Source: Motilibacter peucedani (GTDB lineage: Bacteria; Actinomycetota; Actinomycetes; Motilibacterales; Motilibacteraceae). Taken from it: 64,000 nucleotides of DNA. Numbering within the stretch: position 1 is the stretch's first letter; every line of letters starts with the position of its first letter. Shown here in pieces: positions 41,243 through 49,833 of the stretch. The position numbers and the translations under genes were made by a program. Below the pieces are notes generated by a model. That model did not search any database. It worked only from the letters and a program-made list of their open reading frames with translations, and had not been told where the DNA came from. Location of the stretch: assembly GCF_003634695.1 (NCBI RefSeq), contig NZ_RBWV01000011.1, forward strand, positions 186,001-250,000. Direction: 5' to 3'.

Positions 41243-41877
41243 TCCTGGAGGTCGAGGCAGGCAGCGGCGTGGTGCGGCTCGACCCCGACGGGCTCGCCGC
41301 TCTGGGCCGGGCCCACGCGGGCGCGGACTCCGTGCCGGAGGGAGCCGCGGCGGAGGCCCTCGCGGTGCCGGGCATCCCCGAGGCGCTGGCCGCCGTCGCC
41401 GCACCCCTCGCCACCGCCGAGCTCGTCGTCGCGTCCGGCGCACTGGTCACCACGAGCCGGGCGTGGCTGGCGCGCGGAGCCGGCGCGCTGCTCCTCGCCG
41501 TGCACGGCGAGGTGGCCCAGCTGCTGCCCGTGGCTCCCGCCGCGTTCCCCGCAGCGGTGGCCAGGGTCGTGCGGCTCGGCCCACGGCGTACGCGCCGCGT
41601 CCCGACACCGGTCGAGGAGGCCGTGCTCGACGACCTCGCGCACGCGGACGACCTGCGCCGCTCGTCGGCCTACTCCGAGCTCGGCGCCGACTGGTCGTGG
41701 GTGCTGGACGTGCGCTGGCAGGGCGGCTCCCGGCAGCTGGCCGCGGTCGACGGGAGCGCCGGCCTCGCGCTCGTGGAGGCGACCCCGGGCAGCGCGTCGC
41801 TGCGGCCGGCCACGGCCACCGAGGTCTGGCGGCTCCTCACCCGAGTGCTCCCTGACGACGAGGAGCTGTCGGACTGA
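41239..41877 (+). CDS. EspG-like putative secretion chaperone
   Basis: The protein is 212 residues and soluble. A small N-terminal beta region (MILEVEAGSGVVRLDPDGLAAL) leads into Ala-rich helices and a C-terminal domain with SSAYSELGADWSWVLDVRWQGG, AGLALVEATPG and the final helix TEVWRLLTRVLPDDEEL. Size, alternating strands and operon position resemble the EspG chaperones that hold WXG/PE-PPE pairs before export, but it is shorter than typical EspG and the match is not certain. It is the last gene of the five-gene operon; a strong terminator follows 20 bases later. Confidence 0.6.
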   Translation: MILEVEAGSGVVRLDPDGLAALGRAHAGADSVPEGAAAEALAVPGIPEALAAVAAPLATAELVVASGALVTTSRAWLARGAGALLLAVHGEVAQLLPVAPAAFPAAVARVVRLGPRRTRRVPTPVEEAVLDDLAHADDLRRSSAYSELGADWSWVLDVRWQGGSRQLAAVDGSAGLALVEATPGSASLRPATATEVWRLLTRVLPDDEELSD

Positions 41878-41897
41878 GGGTGCCCTCCGAACGGCGA

Positions 41898-41923
41898 GAG
41901 GCGGGCCCCTGGGGGCCCGCCTC
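41898..41923. terminator. Terminator after the T7SS-like operon
   Basis: The arms GAGGCGGGCCCC and GGGGCCCGCCTC form a perfect 12-base inverted repeat around a 2-base centre. They lie 20 bases past the EspG-like stop and just downstream of the 3' end of the convergent tRNA-Ser(CGA). Confidence 0.8.
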
Positions 41924-41931
41924 TGGCACTG

Positions 41932-42018
41932 CGGTGGCGGTGGGATTTGAACCCACGGTGGAGTTGCCCCCACACACGCTTTCGAGGCGTGCTCCTTTGG
42001 CCGCTCGGACACGCCACC
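41932..42018 (-). tRNA. tRNA-Ser (CGA)
   Basis: Read on the minus strand, the acceptor arms GGTGGCG/CGCCACC pair, followed by discriminator G. The anticodon stem CACGC/GCGTG holds loop CTCGAAA (anticodon CGA), and there is a long class II variable arm (TGTGGGGGCAACTCCACC) and a GGTTCAAATCC T arm. CCA is not encoded. It lies just downstream of tadA, the usual actinobacterial neighbour. Confidence 0.96.
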
Positions 42019-42055
42019 GCCGAGAAGGATAGCGGGTCGCTCAGGCGGCTGTCGC

Positions 42056-42538
42056 TCAGCCCTCGACGGCCGTCGGGCCCCGGTGACCCTCGAAGAACGC
42101 GCGGAGCAGCTCGCCGGTCTCGCGCTCGAGGACGCCGCCGACGACCTCGGGCCGGGAGTTCAGCCGCCGGTCGCGCAGCAGGTCCCACAGCGAGCCCGCC
42201 GCACCGGCCTTCGGGTCCCACGCGCCGAAGACGACCCGCTCGACGCGCGAGAGCGTGACCGCGCCCGCGCACATCGCGCACGGCTCGAGCGTCACGACGA
42301 GCGTGCAGCCGGCCAGCCGCCACTCCCCCCGCACGGCGGCGGCACGGCGCAGCGCCAGCACCTCCGCGTGCGCGGTCGGGTCCCCCGTCGCCTCGCGCTC
42401 GTTGTGCGCGCGGCTCACCGGCGTACCGGTCTCGTCGAGCACCACGGCTCCGACGGGTACGTCTGCGGCGGGCAGCGCGCCGAGCGCCTCCTCGAGCGCG
42501 GCGCGCATCGCGGGCTCCCAGCGGGTCTCCGGCCTCAT
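42056..42538 (-). CDS. tadA: tRNA adenosine(34) deaminase TadA
   Basis: The enzyme (160 residues) converts adenosine to inosine at the wobble position of tRNA-Arg(ACG). Seen: the zinc site His57 with the proton-shuttle Glu59 in THAEV, and Cys87/Cys90 in LEPCAMC; also PVGAVVLDETG, RAHNERE and the tRNA-contacting C-terminal helix ELLRAFFEGHR. Length is normal. In related genomes the tadA-associated genes lie directly upstream; here a secreted GH43 gene on the other strand separates them. Confidence 0.95.
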   Translation of the reverse strand: MRPETRWEPAMRAALEEALGALPAADVPVGAVVLDETGTPVSRAHNEREATGDPTAHAEVLALRRAAAVRGEWRLAGCTLVVTLEPCAMCAGAVTLSRVERVVFGAWDPKAGAAGSLWDLLRDRRLNSRPEVVGGVLERETGELLRAFFEGHRGPTAVEG

Positions 42539-42584
42539 CGCCGCCCAGCATCCCAGCAGCCACGGCAGCGAGCTCCGCCAGCGC

Positions 42585-42602
42585 TCTTGCAGCGCTGCAA
42601 GA
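42585..42602. promoter_or_regulatory. LacI-type operator upstream of the GH43 gene
   Basis: TCTTGCAGCGCTGCAAGA is a perfect 18-base palindrome with a central CG, the arrangement bound by LacI-family sugar repressors. It compares with TGGGAGCGCTCCCA, the cellulose-utilisation operator in Streptomyces. It lies 53 bases before the arabinanase start. No LacI gene is in the window, so control would be in trans. Confidence 0.65.
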
Positions 42603-42655
42603 ACTGGGACAGACTGCCGGAGTCGGACGAACCGGACACACGAAGAGGTGCCTCC

Positions 42656-44494
42656 GTGAGGATCCCCGCTGCCGCGCGTGCCGCCCTGCTGGGCGCGGTC
42701 GCCCTCGTCGCCGCCTCGCTCCTGGCCCCGCCAGCCGGGGCGGCGAGCACCGACTCAGCCGGGCCGGCTGCGCAGGCCGAGCGGCCCGCCGACCCCGTCG
42801 CGCACGACCCGACGATGGTCAAGGAGGGCGACTGGTACTACGTGGTGATCACCGGCGACGCCGGCACGCACACCTACTTACCGGTCAAGCGGTCGAAGGA
42901 CCTGGTGCACTGGACCGAGCTCGGCCCGGTGTTCGACGCGCTCCCCGCCTGGATCCCGCAGACGCTCGGGACCACGCCCGCCGACGCGTGGGCGCCCGAG
43001 CTGGTCCGTGCCGGAGGCGAGTGGCGGCTCTACTACGCGGCCTCGCAGTTCGGCACGAACAACTCGGTGATCGCGCTCGCGACGACGCCGACGCTCGACC
43101 CGGACAGCCCCGACCACCGGTGGACCGACCGCGGGCTCGTGCTCCGGTCGCACCCCGGCGTGGACGACTACAACGCCATCGACCCCGACGTGCTGCAGGT
43201 CGACGCACAGACGCAGCTGCTGTCCTTCGGCTCGTTCTGGTCGGGCATCCACGCGCGCTACCTCGACCCGGCCACGGGAAAACCCGCCGGGGACGGCGAC
43301 TTCCCGCTCGCGTCCCGCGCCGGCGGACCGGTCGAGGGGCCGTCGATCGTGCGGCACGGCGGCTACTACTACCTGTTCGTCGCCTTCGACTTCTGCTGCC
43401 GGGGCGTGGACAGCGACTACCGCGTGGTGGTCGGCCGCGCCACCTCGCCCACCGGCCCCTACGTCGACCGCGCCGGCGTGCCCATGCTGCAGGGCGGGGG
43501 CACCGAGGTCCTGCGCGGCTACAACGAGTTCGTCGGCACGGGGGGCGCGGACGTCTGGCCCGCCGGGGGCACCGACTGGTTCGTCAACCACTACTACGAC
43601 GCGACCGACGCCGGCACCCCGCGGCTGAACGTGCGCCAGCTCCGCTGGTCCGACGGCTGGCCGTCGCTGGACGACCCGGTGAACCCGAGCCGCGAGGTCG
43701 GGCACGGCGCCGCCTACGTGTCGATCGTCGCCCGCAGCGCCGGCGGGGTCGCCGAGGACGTCGGTTGCGGCTACGAGGGCGCCGACATCGCGCTCGCGGC
43801 GGCGACCGGCTCGCCGTGCCAGCAGTGGCAGGTGGAGCGGAAGGGCAGCGGGGCGCGGATCCTCAACCGCTCCAGCAACAAGGTGGCCGAGGTGGCCGGG
43901 TGCGACAACACCGACGGCGGCGACGTCGCGCAGTGGGGCTGGCTCGCCAACGACTGCCAGCGGTGGCGCCCCGCCACGTCGACCGACGGGTGGTCGACCA
44001 TCGCCAGCGTCCTGCCCGGCGCGCGCGTGATCGACGACGCCGGCTGCGCAGCGGGGGCCGCCACGGGCGACCTGCGGATCTCCACGGCCCGTGGTGACGC
44101 CTGCCAGCAGTTCCGCTTCCAGCCGGTCGGCCGCGTGCTGCTCGCGGACGTCGCCGGGACCGCTGCGCTGGGCATTCCGGACTGCACGAGCGCGTCGCCG
44201 GCCAGCGGGTCGCCGCGCCTGCAGGCGCGGTCGACGGACGCCTGCCAGGAGTGGAGCTTCTCCTCCGCCGGCGGAGCGACCTACACGGTCACCAACGTCG
44301 CGACCGGCCTGCAGCTGTCGACCTCGCGCTGCACCAGCAGCTTCCCGGATCGCGGGAAGCTGCGCGTCGTGGCGAGCGACGCGTCGCACCCGGAGTGCCG
44401 CCGGTGGACCCTGGCGCCCGCGGACGACGGCTCGTGGACGCTGACCGACGCGGGTACGTCTGTCGCCCAGCACCTCTCGCTGCGCCTGCCCTGA
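42656..44494 (+). CDS. Secreted GH43 arabinanase with ricin-type lectin domain
   Basis: The protein is 612 residues. It has a Sec signal peptide (1-29, ending PAGAA), a five-bladed GH43 propeller (about 45-360) and a ricin-B-like trefoil (about 375-612) with repeated Q-W/F motifs (CQQWQV, CQRWRP, CQQFRF, CQEWSF, CRRWTL). Predicted catalytic residues are Asp51 (VAHDPTMV), Asp176 (NAIDPDV) and Glu227 (VEGPSI), which fit endo-1,5-alpha-L-arabinanases. It should degrade plant arabinan outside the cell. GAGG precedes the GTG. A perfect palindromic operator suggests sugar-dependent repression. It interrupts the tadA neighbourhood. Confidence 0.92.
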   Translation: MRIPAAARAALLGAVALVAASLLAPPAGAASTDSAGPAAQAERPADPVAHDPTMVKEGDWYYVVITGDAGTHTYLPVKRSKDLVHWTELGPVFDALPAWIPQTLGTTPADAWAPELVRAGGEWRLYYAASQFGTNNSVIALATTPTLDPDSPDHRWTDRGLVLRSHPGVDDYNAIDPDVLQVDAQTQLLSFGSFWSGIHARYLDPATGKPAGDGDFPLASRAGGPVEGPSIVRHGGYYYLFVAFDFCCRGVDSDYRVVVGRATSPTGPYVDRAGVPMLQGGGTEVLRGYNEFVGTGGADVWPAGGTDWFVNHYYDATDAGTPRLNVRQLRWSDGWPSLDDPVNPSREVGHGAAYVSIVARSAGGVAEDVGCGYEGADIALAAATGSPCQQWQVERKGSGARILNRSSNKVAEVAGCDNTDGGDVAQWGWLANDCQRWRPATSTDGWSTIASVLPGARVIDDAGCAAGAATGDLRISTARGDACQQFRFQPVGRVLLADVAGTAALGIPDCTSASPASGSPRLQARSTDACQEWSFSSAGGATYTVTNVATGLQLSTSRCTSSFPDRGKLRVVASDASHPECRRWTLAPADDGSWTLTDAGTSVAQHLSLRLP

Positions 44495-44500
44495 GGGCGC

Positions 44501-44950
44501 TCAGCGCATGTCGTCGAGCAGCTCGCCGAATCCGGCCTTCTCGGCCAGCGCCGTCACGGCCTCCGACACGTCGGGTCCGTCGTCGCCTGCCAGGCGCAGC
44601 AGCTCGTCGGGCTCGGTGCCGAGGTCGGCGAGGATCTCGGTGTCGCCGGCCGGGTCGTCCTCCTCGTCCTCGGCGAGCTCCGGGTCGTAGCCGAGGGCGG
44701 CCGCGTAGGGCGAGGCTGCGGCACCGGCGGCCGACGACACGAAGACCTGCGGGTCGTCGGCGTCCTCGGCCCGGACGACGGCGAACCACTCGTCCTCGTG
44801 CTCGAGCAGCAGCAGCGCCAGGGCGTCGCCCTTCGCGGCGCGCCGCATGGCCTGGGCGAGCGCGTCGACGTCGTCGTGGCCCTCCACGTCGACCTCGCGC
44901 GGGCGCCACGGGCCGCCGTCGCGCGACAGCAGGGCCGCGAAGTAGGCCAC
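44501..44950 (-). CDS. tRNA adenosine deaminase-associated protein, copy 2
   Basis: The protein (149 residues) is acidic. It begins [24 protein letters not shown] and contains [69 protein letters not shown] and a final [12 protein letters not shown]. This is the ordered pattern of the conserved actinobacterial protein found beside tadA (TIGR03941). Its biochemical role is not established. The GTG has AGGAGG 7 bases upstream. The gene 33 bases upstream is a paralogue. Confidence 0.88.
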   Translation of the reverse strand: MAYFAALLSRDGGPWRPREVDVEGHDDVDALAQAMRRAAKGDALALLLLEHEDEWFAVVRAEDADDPQVFVSSAAGAAASPYAAALGYDPELAEDEEDDPAGDTEILADLGTEPDELLRLAGDDGPDVSEAVTALAEKAGFGELLDDMR

Positions 44951-44982
44951 CGGTCTTCCTCCTCGGGTCTGGCGGTCGTCGG

Positions 44983-45510
44983 TCAGCGCGCGGCGAGCCG
45001 GCGCAGCGCGAACTCGAGCTGCGGGCCGAAGCCCAGCCGGTCGGCCAGCTCCACGCACGCCTCGTCGGGGTAGAGCTCGTCGTCGTCGCACATCCCCTCG
45101 ACCACGCGGCGCGGGAGCCCGAGGTCGGCGAACATCCCGAGGTCGCCGACGGGCCGCGGCTCGTCGTCGTCGGGCAGCTCCTCGCCGAGCGTGTCGAGCA
45201 CCTCGCGGGCCAGCGGCCACTCGCTCGCCGCTGTCACGTCGGAGAGCAAGAGGCGCACGTCGCGGCCCACCAGGCGCGCCGCGACGTAGAAGTCGTCGTC
45301 CACGCCGACGAACGCCAGCGGCGCCGACTCCGGGGGCCGCTGCTGCAACGCGCGCACCAGGGCGGAGAGGTCGTCGTGGGCGTTGCCGGCCAGCCGGCTC
45401 ACGTGCCAGACGCCGTCCTCGCGGTAGGCGGCGACGGCGAAGTCGCCCTCGCCGGCGTCGTCGTCCCAGGCGGCGTCGCGGCCGTCGGCCGTCGTCTGCG
45501 TGCGCGGCAT
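44983..45510 (-). CDS. tRNA adenosine deaminase-associated protein, copy 1
   Basis: The protein (175 residues) has the same domain plan as the next gene: [19 protein letters not shown], a [12 protein letters not shown] helix, [55 protein letters not shown] and [16 protein letters not shown]. An extra acidic N-terminal tail and a DDDE-rich insert distinguish it. It is a diverged tandem duplicate. GGAGG lies 5 bases before the ATG. Related genomes usually carry a single copy at this locus. Confidence 0.82.
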   Translation of the reverse strand: MPRTQTTADGRDAAWDDDAGEGDFAVAAYREDGVWHVSRLAGNAHDDLSALVRALQQRPPESAPLAFVGVDDDFYVAARLVGRDVRLLLSDVTAASEWPLAREVLDTLGEELPDDDEPRPVGDLGMFADLGLPRRVVEGMCDDDELYPDEACVELADRLGFGPQLEFALRRLAAR

Positions 45511-45595
45511 GATGACCTCCCGGACGTCCGTGTGGTCATGGATGATGGCACTTGTCGGGCTCTGCGTGCAGTGCCCGGCTGGGACCCCGCAGCCC

Positions 45596-45853
45596 CTAGA
45601 GGGAGCGGGCGAGCATCCGGCGGTACGCGGCGGCCAGCACCGCCGCCCGGCGCGCCCGCCGCGGGGCGACCGTGCGGCGCAGCAGCCGCGCCTCCTTGCG
45701 CTCGCGCAGCAGCTCCGCGCGCCGGCGCAGCCGCGTCGGGGCGCCCTCAGCGCGATGTCGGTCGTCGGCCGCCCGCCCCGCGGGGTGGAGCGGTGCCGGC
45801 GGCTCGAGCGTCGCCGCGCGGCTGGTCGTCGCCGTGCGCCCGGTGCTGCTCAT
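45596..45853 (-). CDS. Small basic protein, unknown
   Basis: The predicted protein (85 residues) has a Thr/Pro-rich N-terminal half and a strongly basic helical C-terminal half ([35 protein letters not shown]). GGAGGAG lies 6 bases before the ATG, which supports translation. The frame lies 85 bases upstream of the tadA-associated pair on the same strand. A nucleic-acid-binding role would fit the charge, but I recognise no family, and overprediction in GC-rich DNA is possible. Confidence 0.5.
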   Translation of the reverse strand: MSSTGRTATTSRAATLEPPAPLHPAGRAADDRHRAEGAPTRLRRRAELLRERKEARLLRRTVAPRRARRAAVLAAAYRRMLARSL

Positions 45854-45939
45854 GCTGGCTCCTCCCTGCCCCGCTGCCGGGCACCTGCTCGCCCGACGGT
45901 CACCGGCGCCCTACCCCGCGCGGGGCGGTCGAACCCGGC

Positions 45940-45945
45940 TACCGT
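45940..45945 (+). promoter_or_regulatory. -10 box of leaderless upp
   Basis: TACCGT lies 6 bases before the upp ATG and no Shine-Dalgarno sequence is present. Confidence 0.5.
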
Positions 45946-45951
45946 GCCGCC

Positions 45952-46590
45952 ATGCGTACCCACGTCGTCGACCACCCCCTCGTGGCGCACAAGCTCACGG
46001 TGCTCCGTGACGTGCGCACCGACTCCCCCACGTTCCGCAGGCTGGCCGACGAGCTCGTGACGCTGCTGGCCTACGAGGCGACGCGCGACGTGCGGGTCGA
46101 GCCGATGGAGATCACGACGCCGGTCTCGCCGATGACCGGCACCCGGCTCTCGACCCCGAAGCCGCTGGTCGTGCCGATCCTGCGGGCGGGACTCGGGATG
46201 CTCGACGGCATGACCCGCCTGGTCCCCACCGCCGAGGTCGGCTTCCTCGGCATGGTCAGGGACGAGGGGACGCTGCTCGCCTCGACCTACGCGACCCGGC
46301 TGCCCGAGGACCTCGCCGGGCGCCAGTGCTACGTGCTCGACCCGATGCTCGCCACCGGCGGCACGCTGGTCGCGGCCGTGCGCCTGCTCGCCGAGCGCGG
46401 CGCCGGCCCGGTCACCTGCATCTCGCTGCTGGCAGCTCCCGAGGGCATCGCGCACATGGAGCAGGGGCTCGCCGACGCCTCCGTCGAGGTCACGGTGGTC
46501 GTGGCCGCGGTGGACGATCGGCTCAACGAGCTCGGCTACATCGTCCCCGGGCTCGGCGACGCCGGCGACCGTCTCTACGGCGTCGCGTGA
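45952..46590 (+). CDS. upp: Uracil phosphoribosyltransferase
   Basis: The enzyme (212 residues) makes UMP from uracil and PRPP in pyrimidine salvage. Seen: [46 protein letters not shown], the PRPP loop [10 protein letters not shown] and the uracil-binding [16 protein letters not shown] at the C-terminus. Length is normal. The mRNA is probably leaderless (TACCGT 6 bases upstream). It is divergent from the tadA-associated genes, the conserved actinobacterial arrangement. Confidence 0.97.
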   Translation: MRTHVVDHPLVAHKLTVLRDVRTDSPTFRRLADELVTLLAYEATRDVRVEPMEITTPVSPMTGTRLSTPKPLVVPILRAGLGMLDGMTRLVPTAEVGFLGMVRDEGTLLASTYATRLPEDLAGRQCYVLDPMLATGGTLVAAVRLLAERGAGPVTCISLLAAPEGIAHMEQGLADASVEVTVVVAAVDDRLNELGYIVPGLGDAGDRLYGVA

Positions 46591-46621
46591 GCCGGCGCGC
46601 CCGGAGGGGTAGGGCTCGGCC

Positions 46622-47083
46622 ATGAGCACCGAGATGGCGACCATCCGCGTTGAGCGGGTCATCAACGCCTCCCGAGAGCAGGTCTGGTCGGTGCTGGCCG
46701 ACGGGTGGGCCTACGCCAACTGGGTCGTGGGCGCCTCGGCGATCCGCGACGTCGAGGCCGGCTGGCCCGCCGTCGGCGCGCAGATCCACCACAGCGTCGG
46801 CGCGTGGCCCGTGCTGCTCTCGGACTCGACCTCCGTGCTCGAGTGCGAGCCGCAGACGTCGCTGACCATGCAGGCGCGCGGCTGGCCGCTCGGAGAAGCG
46901 ACCATCTCGCTGACCCTCGAGCCTCTCGACGGCCGCACCAGGGTCACGATGACCGAGGACGCGACGCGCGGGCCGGGCCGCTTCGTACCCCGCCCTCTGC
47001 GCCAGGCCGCGATCGTCCCCCGCAACCGCGAGAGCCTGCGCCGCCTCTCGCTCATCGCCGAGAACCGCGCGCCGCGGGACTGA
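46622..47083 (+). CDS. SRPBCC (START-like) family protein
   Basis: The protein (153 residues) begins TIRVERVINASREQVWSVLADGWAYANWVVG, the standard opening of polyketide-cyclase/START-like proteins. It continues with AQIHHSVGAWP, strands ending LTMQARGWPLGEATISLTLEPL and TRVTMTED, and a final helix RNRESLRRLSLIAE. It likely binds a hydrophobic ligand in the cytoplasm. It is convergent with a phytoene-dehydrogenase-like gene across a shared hairpin; a functional link is possible but unproven. Confidence 0.88.
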   Translation: MSTEMATIRVERVINASREQVWSVLADGWAYANWVVGASAIRDVEAGWPAVGAQIHHSVGAWPVLLSDSTSVLECEPQTSLTMQARGWPLGEATISLTLEPLDGRTRVTMTEDATRGPGRFVPRPLRQAAIVPRNRESLRRLSLIAENRAPRD

Positions 47084-47090
47084 CGGGCCC

Positions 47091-47133
47091 GCGCGGCTGA
47101 CCCCCTGTGCGCGGTCGACCGCGTCAGCCGCGC
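47091..47133. terminator. Bidirectional terminator
   Basis: GCGCGGCTGAC (47091-47101) pairs perfectly with GTCAGCCGCGC (47123-47133). It separates the SRPBCC gene from the converging oxidoreductase gene and overlaps the latter's last codons. Confidence 0.6.
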
Positions 47134-48716
47134 GCGAGGTAGCGCGTGGCGGCCAGGACCGCGCGCCCGGTGACGCGGCCCGTCAGCGTCTCGCGGGACA
47201 GCGCAGCCCTGGCAGCGTTCCAGCCGGGCGCGCCGTGCACGCCGCCGCCCGGGTGGGCCGAGGCCGAGGCCAGGTAGAGCCCCTCCACCGGCGTCTCGGG
47301 CCTGCCGAGCGACGGCGTCGGGCGGAAGACCAGCAGCTGGTGCAGCTGGGACGTGCCGCCGTTGATCGCCCCGTCGTCGAGGCTCGCGTCGGCGTCCTGG
47401 AGGTCGCGCGGCTTCTGCACGTGCCGGGCGACGACGAGGTCGCGGAAGCCGGGTGCGTACTCCTCCAGCACCTCCTCCATCCGCTCGACGTGCGCGTCGA
47501 GCGTGGCGTCGTCGAGCGGCCCCCGGCGCGAGAGGTGCGTGTAGGCCCAGGCCGACTCGGTGCCGGCGGGCGAGCGGGTGGGGTCGGCCGTCGTCGTCTG
47601 GCCGAAGAGCAGGAACGGCCGGCGCGGGATCCGCCCGGTGCTCAGGTCGGCCGCGTAGTCGGTGAGGTCGTCCATGTCGACGCCGACGTGCACCGTGCCC
47701 GCGCCGTGGCACTGCTCCGCCGTCCACGGCACCTTGCCCGAGAGCGCCCAGTTGACCTTGATCGTCGCGCTGTCCCACTCGAAGCGCTCGAGGTCGAGCT
47801 GCATGCGCGGTGGCAGCAGCTCGCGGCCCACGAGCCGGTCGTAGAGCACCGGCGCCGTGACGTCGGCGAGCACCGCGCGGCGAGCCCGCACGGTCGTGCC
47901 GTCGCGCAGGACGACACCGGTCGCCCGCCCGCCGCTCACGGTCACCTTCTCGACCGGGGAGCTGACGCGTACGCTGCCGCCCCGGCTCTCGAGCCGGTCG
48001 ACGAGCGCGTCGACCAGGCGGCCCGAGCCGCCCTCCGGCACGGGAAAGCCGACGTCCTGCCCGAGCATGACGAGCAGCCACCCGAACAGCGCGCTGCCCG
48101 GGCCCTCGGGGAACAGGTCGCTGTGCAGGGCGTTGCCGGCGAGCAGCAGGGCGGCGCCCTCGCCGTCGAAGCGCTCGGCGGCGTAGGTGCGCACGGGCGT
48201 CACAGCGAAGCGGGCGAACCGCAGCAGCTCGGCCGGGCCGAGCGTGCGCAGGAGACCGAGGCCTCCCTTGACCGGCGGTATCGGGGTGAACAGCGCGGTC
48301 AGGAACGACTCCCGGATCTGCTGCCACTCGTCGACCATCTGCCGCCACACGTCGCCGTCACCGGGCGCGTAGGCGTCGAGGGAGGCTGCCGTCACGTCGA
48401 CGTCGCGCGACAGGACCGCCGCCCGGCCGTCGCGCGTCGGGTGGGCCAGCACTTCGGGCGCGTGCCGCCACCGCAGTCCGTGGTCCTCGAGGGCGAGGCT
48501 CTTGATGACCGGAGACGCGGCGGTCAGCGGGTAGAACGAGCTGAACATGTCGGTGGTGAAGCCCGGAGCCGTCACCTCAGCGCTGCGCACCGCGCCGCCG
48601 GCGACCGGCTGGGCCTCGAGCACCACGACGTCCCAGCCCGCGTCGGCAAGCACGTTGGCGGCGACCAGCCCGTTGTGCCCGCCCCCGACGACGACCGCGT
48701 CCACCATCTCGCTCAT
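47124..48716 (-). CDS. FAD-dependent phytoene dehydrogenase-like oxidoreductase
   Basis: The protein (530 residues) has the amine-oxidase/phytoene-desaturase fold. Seen: dinucleotide-binding AVVVGGGHNGLVAANVLADAGWDVVVLEA, PVAGGAVRSAEVTAPGF, FPVPEGGSGRLVDALVDRLE, and the C-terminal FAD-binding YLASASAHPGGGVHGAPGWNAARAAL. It resembles the PYROXD2-like branch rather than true carotenoid desaturases, and no carotenoid genes are near. Substrate unknown. It stands alone, divergent from the SDR operon. Confidence 0.9.
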   Translation of the reverse strand: MSEMVDAVVVGGGHNGLVAANVLADAGWDVVVLEAQPVAGGAVRSAEVTAPGFTTDMFSSFYPLTAASPVIKSLALEDHGLRWRHAPEVLAHPTRDGRAAVLSRDVDVTAASLDAYAPGDGDVWRQMVDEWQQIRESFLTALFTPIPPVKGGLGLLRTLGPAELLRFARFAVTPVRTYAAERFDGEGAALLLAGNALHSDLFPEGPGSALFGWLLVMLGQDVGFPVPEGGSGRLVDALVDRLESRGGSVRVSSPVEKVTVSGGRATGVVLRDGTTVRARRAVLADVTAPVLYDRLVGRELLPPRMQLDLERFEWDSATIKVNWALSGKVPWTAEQCHGAGTVHVGVDMDDLTDYAADLSTGRIPRRPFLLFGQTTTADPTRSPAGTESAWAYTHLSRRGPLDDATLDAHVERMEEVLEEYAPGFRDLVVARHVQKPRDLQDADASLDDGAINGGTSQLHQLLVFRPTPSLGRPETPVEGLYLASASAHPGGGVHGAPGWNAARAALSRETLTGRVTGRAVLAATRYLARG

Positions 48717-48813
48717 GCGCGCCCCTTGCCCTCGGGATCATCCGGCCAAGCCGAGACGCACGCGACACCTGCGCCGTCGCTTGCCGCTCTGCACCGGAGG
48801 GTAGGCCCGAGCC

Positions 48814-49833
48814 ATGGCAGCACAGCAGACACGTCCGCGCGTGGTGGTGGTCACCGGTGGCACAGCCGGCGTCGGCCGCGCCACCGCGCGCGCCTTCGCC
48901 GACCGGGGCGACTCCGTCGCCGTGCTGGCGCGCGGGGAGGACGGCCTGCGGGCCACCGAGGCCGACCTGCGCGAGCGCGGGGTCCCCGCGCTCGCGGTGC
49001 GCTGCGACGTCGCCGACGCGGCGCAGGTCGAGGCGGCGGCCCGCCGGGTCGAGGCCGAGCTCGGACCGATCGACGTCTGGGTCAACAACGCGATGACCAC
49101 GGTGTTCGGCACCTTCGAGTCGATGAGCGACGAGGAGTTCCGCCGGGTCACCGAGGTCAACTACCTCGGCTACGCCTACGGCACGAGGGCGGCGCTCACG
49201 CGGATGAAGCCGCGCGGCACCGGCCGGATCATCCAGGTCGGGTCCTCGCTCGCCTACCGCGGCATCCCGCTCCAGTCGGCCTACTGCGGCTCGAAGCACG
49301 CCATCCAGGGGCTGTGCGACTCGCTGCGCGCGGAGCTGCTCCACGACGGCACCGACGTGACAGTGAGCATGGTGCAGCTGCCGGCGATGAACACGCCGCA
49401 GTTCCGGATCACCAAGTCCTACATGCCGCGCAAGGCCCAGCCCGTGCCGCCGATCTACCAGCCGGAGGTCGCCGCACAGGCGATCGTGCGCGCCGCCGAG
49501 GCGGGGCGCCGCGAGTACTGGGTCGCTCCGATCACCGCTCTGACGATCCTCGGCAACCGCGTGGCGCCGGGGCTGCTCGACCACTACCTCGGCCGAACCG
49601 GCTTCGACGCCCAGCAGGTCGACGAGCCCGAGGACCGGCCGCGGCCCGACAACCTGCACGCGCCTGTGCCTGGCGACCACGGTGCCCATGGCGCCTTCGA
49701 CGACCAGGCCAAGCCGCGCACGCTCGAGTTCCTCCCGCCCGTGTTCCCGCGCGCCGTCGTGGGCATCGGCACCCGGCTGGTCGGCCTCGGCGCCAGCGCC
49801 CTCTCCCTCACCTCCCGGAAGGCTGCCTCGTGA
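48814..49833 (+). CDS. Short-chain dehydrogenase/reductase with C-terminal extension
   Basis: The protein is 339 residues. The SDR core (1-250) has the cofactor loop TGGTAGVGRATA, NNAMTT, Ser in QVGSSLAYRG and the catalytic YCGSK. The C-terminal 90 residues extend beyond the classical SDR length, contain ILGNRVAPGLLDHYLGRTGF and end in an amphipathic helix that may contact the membrane. The GTGA overlap with the following DUF1360 gene ties it to two membrane proteins. Substrate unknown. Confidence 0.92.
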   Translation: MAAQQTRPRVVVVTGGTAGVGRATARAFADRGDSVAVLARGEDGLRATEADLRERGVPALAVRCDVADAAQVEAAARRVEAELGPIDVWVNNAMTTVFGTFESMSDEEFRRVTEVNYLGYAYGTRAALTRMKPRGTGRIIQVGSSLAYRGIPLQSAYCGSKHAIQGLCDSLRAELLHDGTDVTVSMVQLPAMNTPQFRITKSYMPRKAQPVPPIYQPEVAAQAIVRAAEAGRREYWVAPITALTILGNRVAPGLLDHYLGRTGFDAQQVDEPEDRPRPDNLHAPVPGDHGAHGAFDDQAKPRTLEFLPPVFPRAVVGIGTRLVGLGASALSLTSRKAAS

